Shown: piece after piece, positions 53,830-62,138 of the stretch
Position numbering within the stretch: position 1 is the stretch's first letter
How the letters are laid out: the number at the start of each line of letters is the position of its first letter
NCBI RefSeq assembly: GCF_003938655.1
Contig: NZ_RJJT01000016.1
Coordinates: 84,848 to 148,847, forward strand
Source: Rhizobium pisi
GTDB lineage: Bacteria > Pseudomonadota > Alphaproteobacteria > Rhizobiales > Rhizobiaceae
DNA: 64,000 bases
Direction of reading: 5' to 3'
The notes under the pieces: generated by a model
The model's input: only the letters and a program-made list of their open reading frames with translations
The model's database searches: none
Told to the model about the DNA's origin: nothing
Position numbers and translations under genes: made by a program

Positions 53830-54537
53830 TCAGGCGATCTTGCGTGCGCTGACCTTGCCCATCGGATGCAGAGAATGAACGCGGAAGGGACCGCCGGTGC
53901 CTTCCTCGATCATCAGCGCCACGTTCGAAACCATGATCGGCTCTCGCAACACGGGCTCGAAGATCGTCCGCAGCGCCGGCTCGATGCGCGGCATGTCGAT
54001 CGCGTTGATGGGGCCTGTCACCGGCATGTGGAAGCGGAATTCCTCCATCACGTAAGGATGGCCCCAGCGATGCAGATTGGCGAACTGCGCTGCCGACAAC
54101 CCGTCCGGATCGCTGCGCTCGATGTCGGCTTCGCTGAGCGGCGCACGGAAACGGTCGAATTCCTGCACGATCGCCGAGGCGAGATACTGGATCTGCTCAC
54201 ACGGAATGTTCGGTAGCAGGCTGTAGAAATTGCCGAGCCTGGCGACTTCGAGACGCGGCATCCGGAAGGGAAGGACGGTTCCGGAGAAACGCATAAGATC
54301 GCGCAGGAGTTGAGATTCCGACACATCGGAAGACAGGTGGAACGGCGCCTTCAAAACACCGTGAAAACCATAGCGGCGCGGCACGGCAGTATGGAAGGCG
54401 ATCTCGTGAATGCCGAGGCCGCGAACGGCCGGAGGCTCCGTCACATCGCCGGAAAACACGTTTCGGCCAAGCCAATTGGCGGCCACGAGCGACAGCGGGT
54501 CGCTCGCCGGAGGCGTGAAGCAAATGGCATAGCGCAT
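53830..54537 (-). CDS. DUF1045 protein, 2H-phosphoesterase-like
   Basis: A 235-residue protein of the DUF1045/TIGR03223 family, often found in phosphonate-use operons. RYGFHGVLKAPFHL (near residue 55) and FRFHMPVTGPI (near residue 165) each carry a His in an H-x-(T/L/P) setting, as in 2H phosphoesterases. No phn genes are near, so its link to phosphonates is not supported here. Confidence 0.8.
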   Translation of the reverse strand: MRYAICFTPPASDPLSLVAANWLGRNVFSGDVTEPPAVRGLGIHEIAFHTAVPRRYGFHGVLKAPFHLSSDVSESQLLRDLMRFSGTVLPFRMPRLEVARLGNFYSLLPNIPCEQIQYLASAIVQEFDRFRAPLSEADIERSDPDGLSAAQFANLHRWGHPYVMEEFRFHMPVTGPINAIDMPRIEPALRTIFEPVLREPIMVSNVALMIEEGTGGPFRVHSLHPMGKVSARKIA

Positions 54538-54651
54538 GCAATTTCCTCCATCAAGGAAGTGAGCGCCATTTGTGTCAGGCGCTGTCGATGCGCAAGCAGA
54601 TAGGTGATTTGCATGACAGAATAACGAAGCAGAGCAGCGAGAAATTCACGT

Positions 54652-55830
54652 TTAACGTGAAGCCACCGCGATGTGGCCTGAAATCGCGAAGCTTTCCGGC
54701 AGCAAAAATCCGCAATGTTCATCGCCTGCGATACAAACCGCCGCCTCCGCCAATCGATGCGCAAGGCCGAAGCTGACCTTGAAGCCGCCGGTGAGCGCGA
54801 TCAGGCGCGGGTGATCGGGGTGGGAGCCGATCATCGGATCGCGGTCGATCGCCTTCGGGCGAAGCCCCGCCCATCGCTCGACGACAGGTGCGCTGCGAAG
54901 CGCCGGCACGATACCGCGCGCCGCCTCGATCAGCGCGTCGAGCTGGGCATCGGTCGAAAAGGGATCGTCGAAACGGTTCTCGCTGGTGCTGCCGATCGCC
55001 GCATGTCCCCCCTCATGCGCGACGATGTAGAGCCCGTCGAGAAAGATCGTTGGCAGCGCCGGGTCGATATCCACTTTCAGCAGCGCCGCCTGTCCCTTCA
55101 CCGGTTGGCCGAGCGGCTGTGTCAGCCCCGGCGTCAGATCCCGCAGCAGGGGAAAGGACTGATGACCGGCAGCCAGGATGCAGTGACGGAAGGCAATGGA
55201 TTCGCCGCCGATCTCAGCCATGCCCCGATCGGGATCGAGACCGGCGACGACAGCATGTTCCATGATGCGCACATGTTTTGCCCGCTGGAGGAAGGCGATC
55301 AGCACTGAGATCAACGAGCGGGGCGCAACACGGCCGGCGAGCGTGTCGTGCACGAAGCCGCTGTCGCCGGCTAATGCCTCGACCCAATCGTCTACATCGG
55401 GCCTGTCGAGCACATGCCAGTGGAAGCGGCGCTCGCCTGCCCGCCAATGGCGTTCGGCATCCTCGGAATGGCCGCGTGCTATGCGGTTGAGATGCGGCTT
55501 CGGGAGCGGGATCAACCGCCCGGACCTGGCATAACCGGCGGAAAGCCCGGTCTCGGCTTCGAGCGCTGCGATGTCTGCTTCGAGCGAAACCAGCGCATCG
55601 AACTGGAACTTCTTCTTCTCCGACCACCGATCCGGCATATGCGGCATCAGCGCGCCGAGCAGGCCGCCGCTTGCACCTTCGCCCAACCTGCCGGCGTCGG
55701 CGATAAGGGTACGGATGCCCCGGCGCTCGGCATGGACGGCTGCCCAGAGACCCATGATGCCACCGCCGACGATCAGTAATTCTGAGGACGATTGACCTGA
55801 GACCGGCGCCGGACTATCGGCTTTTTCCAT
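54652..55830 (-). CDS. DAO-type FAD-dependent oxidoreductase (MnmC oxidase-like)
   Basis: A 392-residue FAD-binding protein with the Rossmann motif IVGGGIMGLWAAVHAERRG near residue 20 and the GASGGLLGALMPHMP stretch near 55. The last third has GLRPKAIDRDPMIG and a GGFKVSFGLAH turn. It could be a glycine/D-amino-acid oxidase, but the GASG...GALMP pattern and the divergent MnmD-like neighbour recall the C-terminal oxidase half of E. coli MnmC. Its start codon overlaps that of the neighbour by two bases (CATG, 55828-55831). Confidence 0.78.
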   Translation of the reverse strand: MEKADSPAPVSGQSSSELLIVGGGIMGLWAAVHAERRGIRTLIADAGRLGEGASGGLLGALMPHMPDRWSEKKKFQFDALVSLEADIAALEAETGLSAGYARSGRLIPLPKPHLNRIARGHSEDAERHWRAGERRFHWHVLDRPDVDDWVEALAGDSGFVHDTLAGRVAPRSLISVLIAFLQRAKHVRIMEHAVVAGLDPDRGMAEIGGESIAFRHCILAAGHQSFPLLRDLTPGLTQPLGQPVKGQAALLKVDIDPALPTIFLDGLYIVAHEGGHAAIGSTSENRFDDPFSTDAQLDALIEAARGIVPALRSAPVVERWAGLRPKAIDRDPMIGSHPDHPRLIALTGGFKVSFGLAHRLAEAAVCIAGDEHCGFLLPESFAISGHIAVASR

Positions 55831-56557
55831 GACAGACGTGAATCCCGATCAGATTGGCGCGGGCGCGCCGCAGCCGCTCGAATGGCGCAACGGCGATATG
55901 CCCTATTCCACGGCCTTTGGCGACCATTTTTATTGCCAGACCGATGGGCGGCTGGAATGCGGCCACGTCTTCCTCGCCGGCAACGGCCTGCCGGAGCGCT
56001 GGAACGGGCGGCAGGAATTCGTGATCGGCGAACTCGGCTTCGGCACCGGCCTGAACTTCGCCGAGACCTGGCGGCAATGGAAGCTCCAGCGTGCGGGCGG
56101 CCAGCACCTGCATTTCATCTCCTTCGAACTCCACCCGATGCGCGGTGAAGAGATCGGCCGGGCGCTCTCGCACTGGCCGGAGATCGACGCCGAGCGCGAG
56201 GTGCTGACGGCGGCTTGGCCGCAAACGCCGGCCGACACCGTCACGCTCGACCTCGATGCCCAGACCAGGCTCAGCGTCGTCTGCGGCGCTGCACTCGGCG
56301 GCGTCGCTGCGGCAGAGCCCGGCTTCGACGCCTGGTATCTCGATGGTTTCGCCCCCTCGCGCAACGGCGACATGTGGTCGGAAGAACTGATGCGCCGCGT
56401 CGCCGAAAAGACCGCAGTCGGCGGCACCTTCGCCACCTATGCCGCAGCCGGCTTCGTACGCCGCAATCTCATCGCCGCCGGCTTTACCGTCGAACGCCGC
56501 AAAGGCTTCGCCGGCAAACGCGAAATGCTCTGCGGCGTCAAGCCACTCGCCCGGTAG
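55829..56557 (+). CDS. mnmD: tRNA 5-methylaminomethyl-2-thiouridine methyltransferase, MnmD-like
   Basis: A 242-residue protein of the DUF752/MnmC N-terminal family. GDMPYSTAFGDHFYC near residue 20, the SAM-binding FVIGELGFGTGLNFAETWRQW near 60, and DAWYLDGFAPSRNGDMWSEELMRRVAEKT near 175 with the DGFAP motif are canonical. It would methylate nm5s2U34 in the tRNA wobble position. The start overlaps the start of the divergent DAO gene. Confidence 0.87.
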   Translation: MTDVNPDQIGAGAPQPLEWRNGDMPYSTAFGDHFYCQTDGRLECGHVFLAGNGLPERWNGRQEFVIGELGFGTGLNFAETWRQWKLQRAGGQHLHFISFELHPMRGEEIGRALSHWPEIDAEREVLTAAWPQTPADTVTLDLDAQTRLSVVCGAALGGVAAAEPGFDAWYLDGFAPSRNGDMWSEELMRRVAEKTAVGGTFATYAAAGFVRRNLIAAGFTVERRKGFAGKREMLCGVKPLAR

Positions 56558-56583
56558 AGTTTGCCGGCGTCACTCGACTGAGA

Positions 56584-59500
56584 TCAGTAGCTGGTGTGCC
56601 CCGGCTGCTGCTCGTCCTTGCCGAGCCATTGCCGGATCTTCTCCTCCAGCAGTTCAGGGCTGATCGGCTTCGACATGTAGTCGTCCATGCCGGCGTCCAG
56701 GCAGAGTTCGCGGTCGCTTTCGAGGGCATGGGCGGTGACGCCGATGATCGGCACGCGATGGCCCTGCCCCTGTTCCCGTTTCCGGATCACTCGGGTCGCT
56801 TCATGGCCGTTCATGACGGGCATCGACACGTCCATCATGATGATGCGCGGCGTGTGCTGCTCCCAGGCGGCGACCGCCTGCTCGCCATTCTCGACGACGA
56901 GGAAGGAAAGGCCGGTCCCCTGCAGGATTTGCGTGAAGACGATCTGGTTGACCTCGTTGTCCTCGGCGACGAGCACGTCGACGAATTCGGCCGCACGCTT
57001 CTGCGGCACAACTACAGGCGCTGGCGCCGGTACGGCCGCTTCCGCCTGCAGCCGGGCGATCTCGGCTTCCGAGGCTTGCTTGACGCGACGGGCGCGCACG
57101 ACTTCGACGACGGTGTTGCGCAGCACATTGGCGCGCGCAGGCTTCATCAGATGCGCGTGGCCGTTCAGCGCGGCAAATTCCTTTTCCGTGCCCGAAATAT
57201 CCATCGACGTCAGGAAGATGATCGGCAGCTCGACGAAGCGGGGATCGGCGCGCAGCCGGCGCGCGACATCGGCGCCGTTCATATCGGGCATGTGATAGTC
57301 GAGCACGACGGCGTCGACGGTGATGCCGAGATCGGCCGCCGCCTCCAGGATGGCAAGGCCGGTGCCGCCGCCCTCGGCGGCCACGCCGTCAAAGCCCCAG
57401 AGCGAAAGCTGTTCGGTGAGGATGCGGCGGTTCACTTCATTGTCGTCGACGACGAGGATGCGCGCGCCCTGCACGTTGATCGGCAGCGGCTTCGGCTCAA
57501 GACGGGCAGCGGCCACCGCGAAGGGCAGGTTGACGGTGAAGATCGAACCCTTGCCCCATTCGCTGTCGACATTGAGATAGCCGCCGAAGAGATCGACGAG
57601 GCCGGCGGTGATTGCAAGGCCGAGCCCCGTTCCCTCATGCCGGCGGGTCGAGGAGGCGTCGACCTGCGAGAACTTGTCGAAGACCGATGCGAGCTTTTCG
57701 CTGGGAATGCCGATGCCCGTATCTTCGATGCGGATGCTCGCCATGATCTCGCCGCCGGCGATCGTCTCGAAGCCGACATCGACGAAGACATGCCCGCGCT
57801 CGGTGAATTTGACGGCGTTGCCGACCAGATTGGTCACGATCTGGCGGAAACGCCCGGCGTCTCCGATCACGGCGGCAGGCAGATCCGGCGCCGCCCGCAC
57901 CAGAAGCTCGATATTCTTCTCGGCGGCATGCGAAGACAGGAGCGTCGCCACGTCCTCCACCGCTTCGGTGATATCGAAGGCGGCTTTCCGCAGTCTCATC
58001 TGCCCGGCATCGATCTTCGAGAAATCCAGGATGTCGTTGATAATAGTCAGCAGCGCATTGCCCGACTTGACGATGATGTCGATGAAGGTCTTCTGGCGCG
58101 TGTCGAGATTGGTCTTGGCAAGCAGTTCCGCCATGCCAAGCACGCCGTTCATCGGCGTGCGGATTTCATGGCTCATATTGGCAAGGAATTCGGATTTGGC
58201 GCGGTCGGCCGCTTCGGCGCGCGACAGAAGCTCGCGCAGGTCCTCCTCGCGGCTCTTGAGTTCCGTGACGTCGGTGAAAAGCGCCACCCAGTGTTGTCCG
58301 CTGCTGACGGTCGCATCCATGTTCACCCAGCGCTCGCCGCCGACATGGAAGACGGTGGAAATCGGCTGCCTGGCCGCGATGTTGGCGCGCCACTCCTGCA
58401 GGATCTCGTCCGCAGCATCGTGGAAATCGCCGCGCGCCGCGCAGAATTCGAACATGCCGAGCCAACCCTGACCGGGCTCGATATAGTGAGGCGGGATTTG
58501 CAGGATGTCGGCCATCGCCTCGTTGGACATCTTGATGACGCTGTCCTGGACGATGGCGATGCCCTGCGACATCGCATGTGTCGCATCGCGCATCATTTCG
58601 CCGAGCCGCTCGAGTGCGGCGCGCGTCTCGTGGATTTCCATTTCCCGCTCCCGCACCGCCGAGATGTCGGCATAGGTGAGCAGGATGCGATCGTTGGAGA
58701 TGCGGCGGCTGTCGAAGATGACCGATTTGCCGCCTGCCCAGCCGAGTTCGATCGGCTCGGGCTCTTCGGCCTCGAAGAGATGCTTGCGGAAAGCGTAGAT
58801 TTCCTCCGGCGTCTGCGTGCCGTCGTAGCGCCCGAGCTCGTCGTTGCGGCGGATGACGTCGAGGAAAGGGCGGCCGTCGAAGCGGTCGTCGAGCGGCAGT
58901 TCCCAGATGCTGTAGAATTCGTCGTTGACGTAGAGAATCTGGTGGTCGTTATCGAGGATCAGCACGCCGACCGGCAGCGACCGCAGGATGCTCTCGATAT
59001 CCCGATGCAGTATTTCTTCCTGCTTGCGCGACTCAATCAGCGCCTTCTCGCGTTCCTTGAGGGGCGAGATGTCGGAGAAGGAGCCGACGACATAAGTTCG
59101 CCCCTCCGCCGTCATGACACGGTTGACGCGTGAGATGACCGGATAGATGTGGCCGCTCTGGCTCGGCATCTCGCTCTCGAGTTCCACCGATATGCCGTGC
59201 TTCAGCGCCAGCAGGTTTTCCTGGTAGATCGCCTCGCCACCTTCCGGCCCGAACATTTCATGTTCGGTCATTCCCAGATACTGTGAGCGGGAATTGCCGC
59301 TGAAGGTCTCATAATACTTGTTGGCATAGACCAGGCGGTGCTCGTCGTCGCGCACGAAGACTGCAACCGGCAGGTCTTCAAGCACAGTGCGTAGAACGTC
59401 GAGTTCATTGACGCTTTCGCCCCAGGCTGAATCGCCGGCGGCAGCAGGCTTCGCGCCGTTGCGATAGCTCGCATTGACGATCAGCGGGCGTCCGTCTTCC

Positions 59501-60003
59501 GCAAAAATGCCGATTGGATGATCGAGTTTTTCCAGCGCCTCACGCACGCGGGCGAAATCGGCGGCAATCCCAGGGTTGCTCACAATCCCAGGGTTGCTCG
59601 CAATCCCGGGGTTGTTAACAATCCCCTGGCCGCCGATGGCCAGGCGCGGCTGTTCGCGTAGTTCGAAAATGCCGAGCACATAGGCCCGATCCGGCGACGG
59701 AGAGAAGCTTTCGATCTGGATGCGCTCGTGATGGCGGCCTGCGGCATCGAAGCAGATGGCGTTTTCCTCGGTGCCGAACACCAACGCGCGGCGTTCCTTG
59801 TCCTCGCGATCCTCCTCTTCGGGACGATCGAAGAGCTCGCGGCTCCGCCTGCCGATGAAATCGGAAATCTCGCGGCCCAGGAAATCGGCATAGGCCTCGT
59901 TGACGGCGACATAACGCAATTCGCTGTTCTTGACATAGGCCGGGGTGTCCAGATCAGCGATCCGGCGGCAAGCCAATTCCAGAAGTTCCCCGGCTGCTTT
60001 CAA
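56584..60003 (-). CDS. Hybrid histidine kinase with PAS domains and two receivers
   Basis: A 1139-residue cytoplasmic-looking sensor; no membrane segment is evident. Several PAS domains (residues about 10-115, 190-310, 325-440, 460-590) are followed by HisKA with the phospho-acceptor His in NMSHEIRTPMNG (about residue 612), a HATPase domain (NLVGNAVKF, EDTGIGIP, GTGLGLAI), and two receivers with phospho-Asp in VVLDYHMPDMNG (about residue 901) and IMMDVSMPVMNG (about 1055). A short tandem repeat (NPGI units, residues 127-147) lies between the first two sensor parts. A full CtrA box is 61 bases upstream, so cell-cycle control is likely. Confidence 0.92.
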   Translation of the reverse strand: MKAAGELLELACRRIADLDTPAYVKNSELRYVAVNEAYADFLGREISDFIGRRSRELFDRPEEEDREDKERRALVFGTEENAICFDAAGRHHERIQIESFSPSPDRAYVLGIFELREQPRLAIGGQGIVNNPGIASNPGIVSNPGIAADFARVREALEKLDHPIGIFAEDGRPLIVNASYRNGAKPAAAGDSAWGESVNELDVLRTVLEDLPVAVFVRDDEHRLVYANKYYETFSGNSRSQYLGMTEHEMFGPEGGEAIYQENLLALKHGISVELESEMPSQSGHIYPVISRVNRVMTAEGRTYVVGSFSDISPLKEREKALIESRKQEEILHRDIESILRSLPVGVLILDNDHQILYVNDEFYSIWELPLDDRFDGRPFLDVIRRNDELGRYDGTQTPEEIYAFRKHLFEAEEPEPIELGWAGGKSVIFDSRRISNDRILLTYADISAVREREMEIHETRAALERLGEMMRDATHAMSQGIAIVQDSVIKMSNEAMADILQIPPHYIEPGQGWLGMFEFCAARGDFHDAADEILQEWRANIAARQPISTVFHVGGERWVNMDATVSSGQHWVALFTDVTELKSREEDLRELLSRAEAADRAKSEFLANMSHEIRTPMNGVLGMAELLAKTNLDTRQKTFIDIIVKSGNALLTIINDILDFSKIDAGQMRLRKAAFDITEAVEDVATLLSSHAAEKNIELLVRAAPDLPAAVIGDAGRFRQIVTNLVGNAVKFTERGHVFVDVGFETIAGGEIMASIRIEDTGIGIPSEKLASVFDKFSQVDASSTRRHEGTGLGLAITAGLVDLFGGYLNVDSEWGKGSIFTVNLPFAVAAARLEPKPLPINVQGARILVVDDNEVNRRILTEQLSLWGFDGVAAEGGGTGLAILEAAADLGITVDAVVLDYHMPDMNGADVARRLRADPRFVELPIIFLTSMDISGTEKEFAALNGHAHLMKPARANVLRNTVVEVVRARRVKQASEAEIARLQAEAAVPAPAPVVVPQKRAAEFVDVLVAEDNEVNQIVFTQILQGTGLSFLVVENGEQAVAAWEQHTPRIIMMDVSMPVMNGHEATRVIRKREQGQGHRVPIIGVTAHALESDRELCLDAGMDDYMSKPISPELLEEKIRQWLGKDEQQPGHTSY
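59565..59629. repeat. 18-base tandem repeat inside the hybrid kinase gene
   Basis: Three full 18-base units start at 59565, 59583 and 59601 (each CAATCCC(A/G)GGGTTG...), with a partial fourth at 59619. On the coding strand they encode repeated NPGI(V/A)(S/A/N) steps, residues about 127-147. The unit length is a multiple of three, so copy number can change without a frameshift. Confidence 0.85.
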
Positions 60004-60340
60004 GAAATTGTCGCTCCCGCAATAAATGAAATATCGACTACAAAGACCATAACGCCAAGGCTTTTAACAAAGTTTTAACCATAAATTTTGGTGGCGGAAT
60101 TTTGCAAGCCGGCTTACCAAGCTGAAGATGTCTCACATTGACAGTCCGGGCTTGCACGAGCCTGAAAGGCCGGCGCAACCGGCGGAATCCCAGCTCCGAC
60201 CTCATGCCCTTCTAAGCCGGTATCCGTTGAAATCATGACGAAAATTTAATGCGGGAAGCGCTTGCGCGGCCATCTCGCCGCCGCGATCCGGGCCGAGCCT
60301 CGACATGGCTTTATGGAAGCCACCATGAAAGGAAAATACC
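60004..60340. other. 337-base intergenic region, divergent promoters
   Basis: Between the hybrid kinase and a small secreted protein gene. It carries the CtrA box listed separately and GAAAGGA (60327-60333) as the ribosome site of the gene at 60341. I see no other strong element and no ORF. Confidence 0.5.
60064..60078. promoter_or_regulatory. CtrA binding site upstream of the hybrid kinase
   Basis: TTAA-N7-TTAA, with each half followed by C on the plus strand (TTAAC-N6-TTAAC), is the full CtrA consensus. It lies 61 bases upstream of the kinase start on the minus strand and 263 bases before the gene at 60341. Confidence 0.65.
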
Positions 60341-60658
60341 ATGTCCGTTCTTCATAAGACCATGGCAACGGGCCTGATCGCGCTGACCTTTGCCGGCGCC
60401 TCGCTCGCCACTGCCACCACCGCAGATGCCCGTCCGCGCGACGCCTTCTGGGGCGGCCTTGCCGCCGGCGTCGTCGGCGGAGCCTTGCTGTCCGAGGCTG
60501 CCCGTCCCGCCTACCCCGTTTATCCTGCCTACCCCGCCTACCCCACGTATCGTGCATATCCGGTCTACCGGACCTATTACCGTCCGTCCTATTGCCATCT
60601 CGAATGGCGGCATGACGATTGGGGCGATCCCTACCGCGTCAAAGTCTGCACGGAATAG
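60341..60658 (+). CDS. Small secreted proline/tyrosine-rich protein
   Basis: A 105-residue protein with a signal peptide (residues 1-29, ending ADARP-type), a glycine-rich hydrophobic stretch (FWGGLAAGVVGGALL) and repeated YP(V/A) steps (YPVYPAYPAYPTYRAYPVYR), ending with a Cys-containing tail (SYCHLEWRHDDWGDPYRVKVC). Such proteins are common in rhizobia and probably sit in the envelope. Function is unknown. GAAAGGA precedes the ATG. Confidence 0.75.
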   Translation: MSVLHKTMATGLIALTFAGASLATATTADARPRDAFWGGLAAGVVGGALLSEAARPAYPVYPAYPAYPTYRAYPVYRTYYRPSYCHLEWRHDDWGDPYRVKVCTE

Positions 60659-60729
60659 AGAAACCGCATCCGGCGCCGCTTGACCTCCCGGCGGCGCCGG
60701 GCCAATCCTCCCACAGAGGGAGGATCAGC

Positions 60730-61833
60730 ATGCCGGAACCGCTCAAGAACCTGCTGCATGAAGGGCTGGTCGGCGATATGGCCGATCACCTTGCCGCCAA
60801 CGCGCCTTCCTTCGATCGGGATCGTTTCGCACATCTGGCGACCGACGGCCTTGGAGCCCTGGAACTGATGGAGCGCTCGGCCCTGATCCGCGACGCGCTA
60901 TTTGCCACGCTTCCCGATGATTTTCCCGAGGCAGCCGCCATTCTCAAGGCAAGCTTGCCTGCGGTCGGCAAGGCCGGGCTTTCCGGCTGGATGCTGCTGC
61001 CGGTCAACCAGTTCATAGCCGCCCGCGGCCCCGATCATTTTGATCTCGGTCTTGATCTCCTGAAGGCGCTGACGCCGCATTTCACGGCCGAATATGGCAT
61101 CCGCCCCTTCATCGATCGCGACCAGCAGCGTGCGCTTGCCATCATCTCCGGCTGGGTCGGCGATCCCGACCGGCATGTGCGCCGGCTGGCGAGCGAGGGA
61201 ACGCGGCCGCGCCTGCCCTGGGCCATGCGCCTGCCGCAGCTCGTGAAAGACCCGGCGCCGATCCTGTCCATCCTGACAGCGCTGATGGATGATCCGGAGG
61301 ATTATGTGCGCCGTTCCGTCGCCAACAGCCTGAACGACATCGCCAAGGATCATCCGGATCTGGTCGCAGCCTTCATCGGCGGCCACATCGAGGGCGCCTC
61401 CCCCGAACGCCGCTGGCTGCTGAAGCACGCCTCGCCCACGCTTCTGAAGAAAGGACACGCACGGGCTCTTGCCAATTTCGGCTTCGGCGCGGCTGCTTCG
61501 CTCGCATGCGAACTGCGGCTTGCGAAGGACGAAGTGCTCTTCGGCGAAGGGCTGGATTTCGAAATCCGCGTGACGAATGCCGGCGAGGCCACGCAATCGC
61601 TGATGATCGATTACGCCATTCATCACGTGAAGGCTGACGGCTCGCTCTCGCCCAAGGTCTTCAAATGCAAGACGATCTCGCTCGCGCCCGGCCAAAGCCA
61701 TGCAATCGGGCGCCGCCACGCCATGCGGCCGATCACGACGCGGCGCTATTATCCCGGCGAGCACCGCATCGCCATCCTCGTCAACGGTGCGGAAAGCGCA
61801 TCGCAAAGCTTCGTGCTTGTCATGCCCAACTAA
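60730..61833 (+). CDS. HEAT-repeat DNA alkylation repair-like protein
   Basis: A 367-residue all-helical protein resembling the AlkD/AlkC HEAT-repeat glycosylase family. The block DRHVRRLASEGTRPRLPWAMRLPQLVKDP near residue 155 is a family signature (of the AlkC-like branch), followed by DPEDYVRRSVANSLNDIAKDHPDLV. The C-terminal third is beta-rich. Members remove alkylated bases; activity here is inferred. ATG 60730 is preferred; it has an AGGATCAGC upstream. Confidence 0.82.
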   Translation: MPEPLKNLLHEGLVGDMADHLAANAPSFDRDRFAHLATDGLGALELMERSALIRDALFATLPDDFPEAAAILKASLPAVGKAGLSGWMLLPVNQFIAARGPDHFDLGLDLLKALTPHFTAEYGIRPFIDRDQQRALAIISGWVGDPDRHVRRLASEGTRPRLPWAMRLPQLVKDPAPILSILTALMDDPEDYVRRSVANSLNDIAKDHPDLVAAFIGGHIEGASPERRWLLKHASPTLLKKGHARALANFGFGAAASLACELRLAKDEVLFGEGLDFEIRVTNAGEATQSLMIDYAIHHVKADGSLSPKVFKCKTISLAPGQSHAIGRRHAMRPITTRRYYPGEHRIAILVNGAESASQSFVLVMPN

Positions 61834-62138
61834 ATTCCACCGGAGGCTTTCTTGTGCACTGCACTTGACTTTCCACGCGAACTGGCCCAAATGCAGCTCA
61901 GCTTTCACCCTTCCGGCCGCCGCGTGAGCGTGCCCCTGCTAGAAAATACGGACGCAGGAAGAAGGGACAAAAGCGCAATTCGATAGAGCGCCGCACTCCC
62001 AAGAGCGGCCAGAAGCGCTGGAAAGCTTTTTCCAACTCACAAGTTCCCACTTCACGCGGGGTTCTTGACGCCAGAATGAAACCGGATCGCATGGTGCGTT
62101 CCGGCGATAGTCATTGTGGCGCCCCGAAAGGTTATACC
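61834..62138. other. 305-base upstream region of the DEAD-box helicase
   Basis: This must hold the helicase promoter and probably a long leader, common for cold-induced helicases. GAAAGG (62127-62132) is the ribosome site for the TTG start. I see a weak 31-codon frame at 61891 but no support for it, and no hairpin I would name. Confidence 0.4.

Noticed and set aside
56215..59133. 972-codon open frame opposite the hybrid kinase
   Set aside because: Antisense to clear HisKA, HATPase and receiver motifs; no domain of its own.
59565..59629. Tandem repeat as a CRISPR array
   Set aside because: Units are 18 bases with no spacers, and they encode in-frame NPGI steps inside a kinase; no cas genes are in the window.
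61891..61986. 31-codon ORF upstream of the helicase
   Set aside because: Short, no ribosome site, and no resemblance to any small protein I know.
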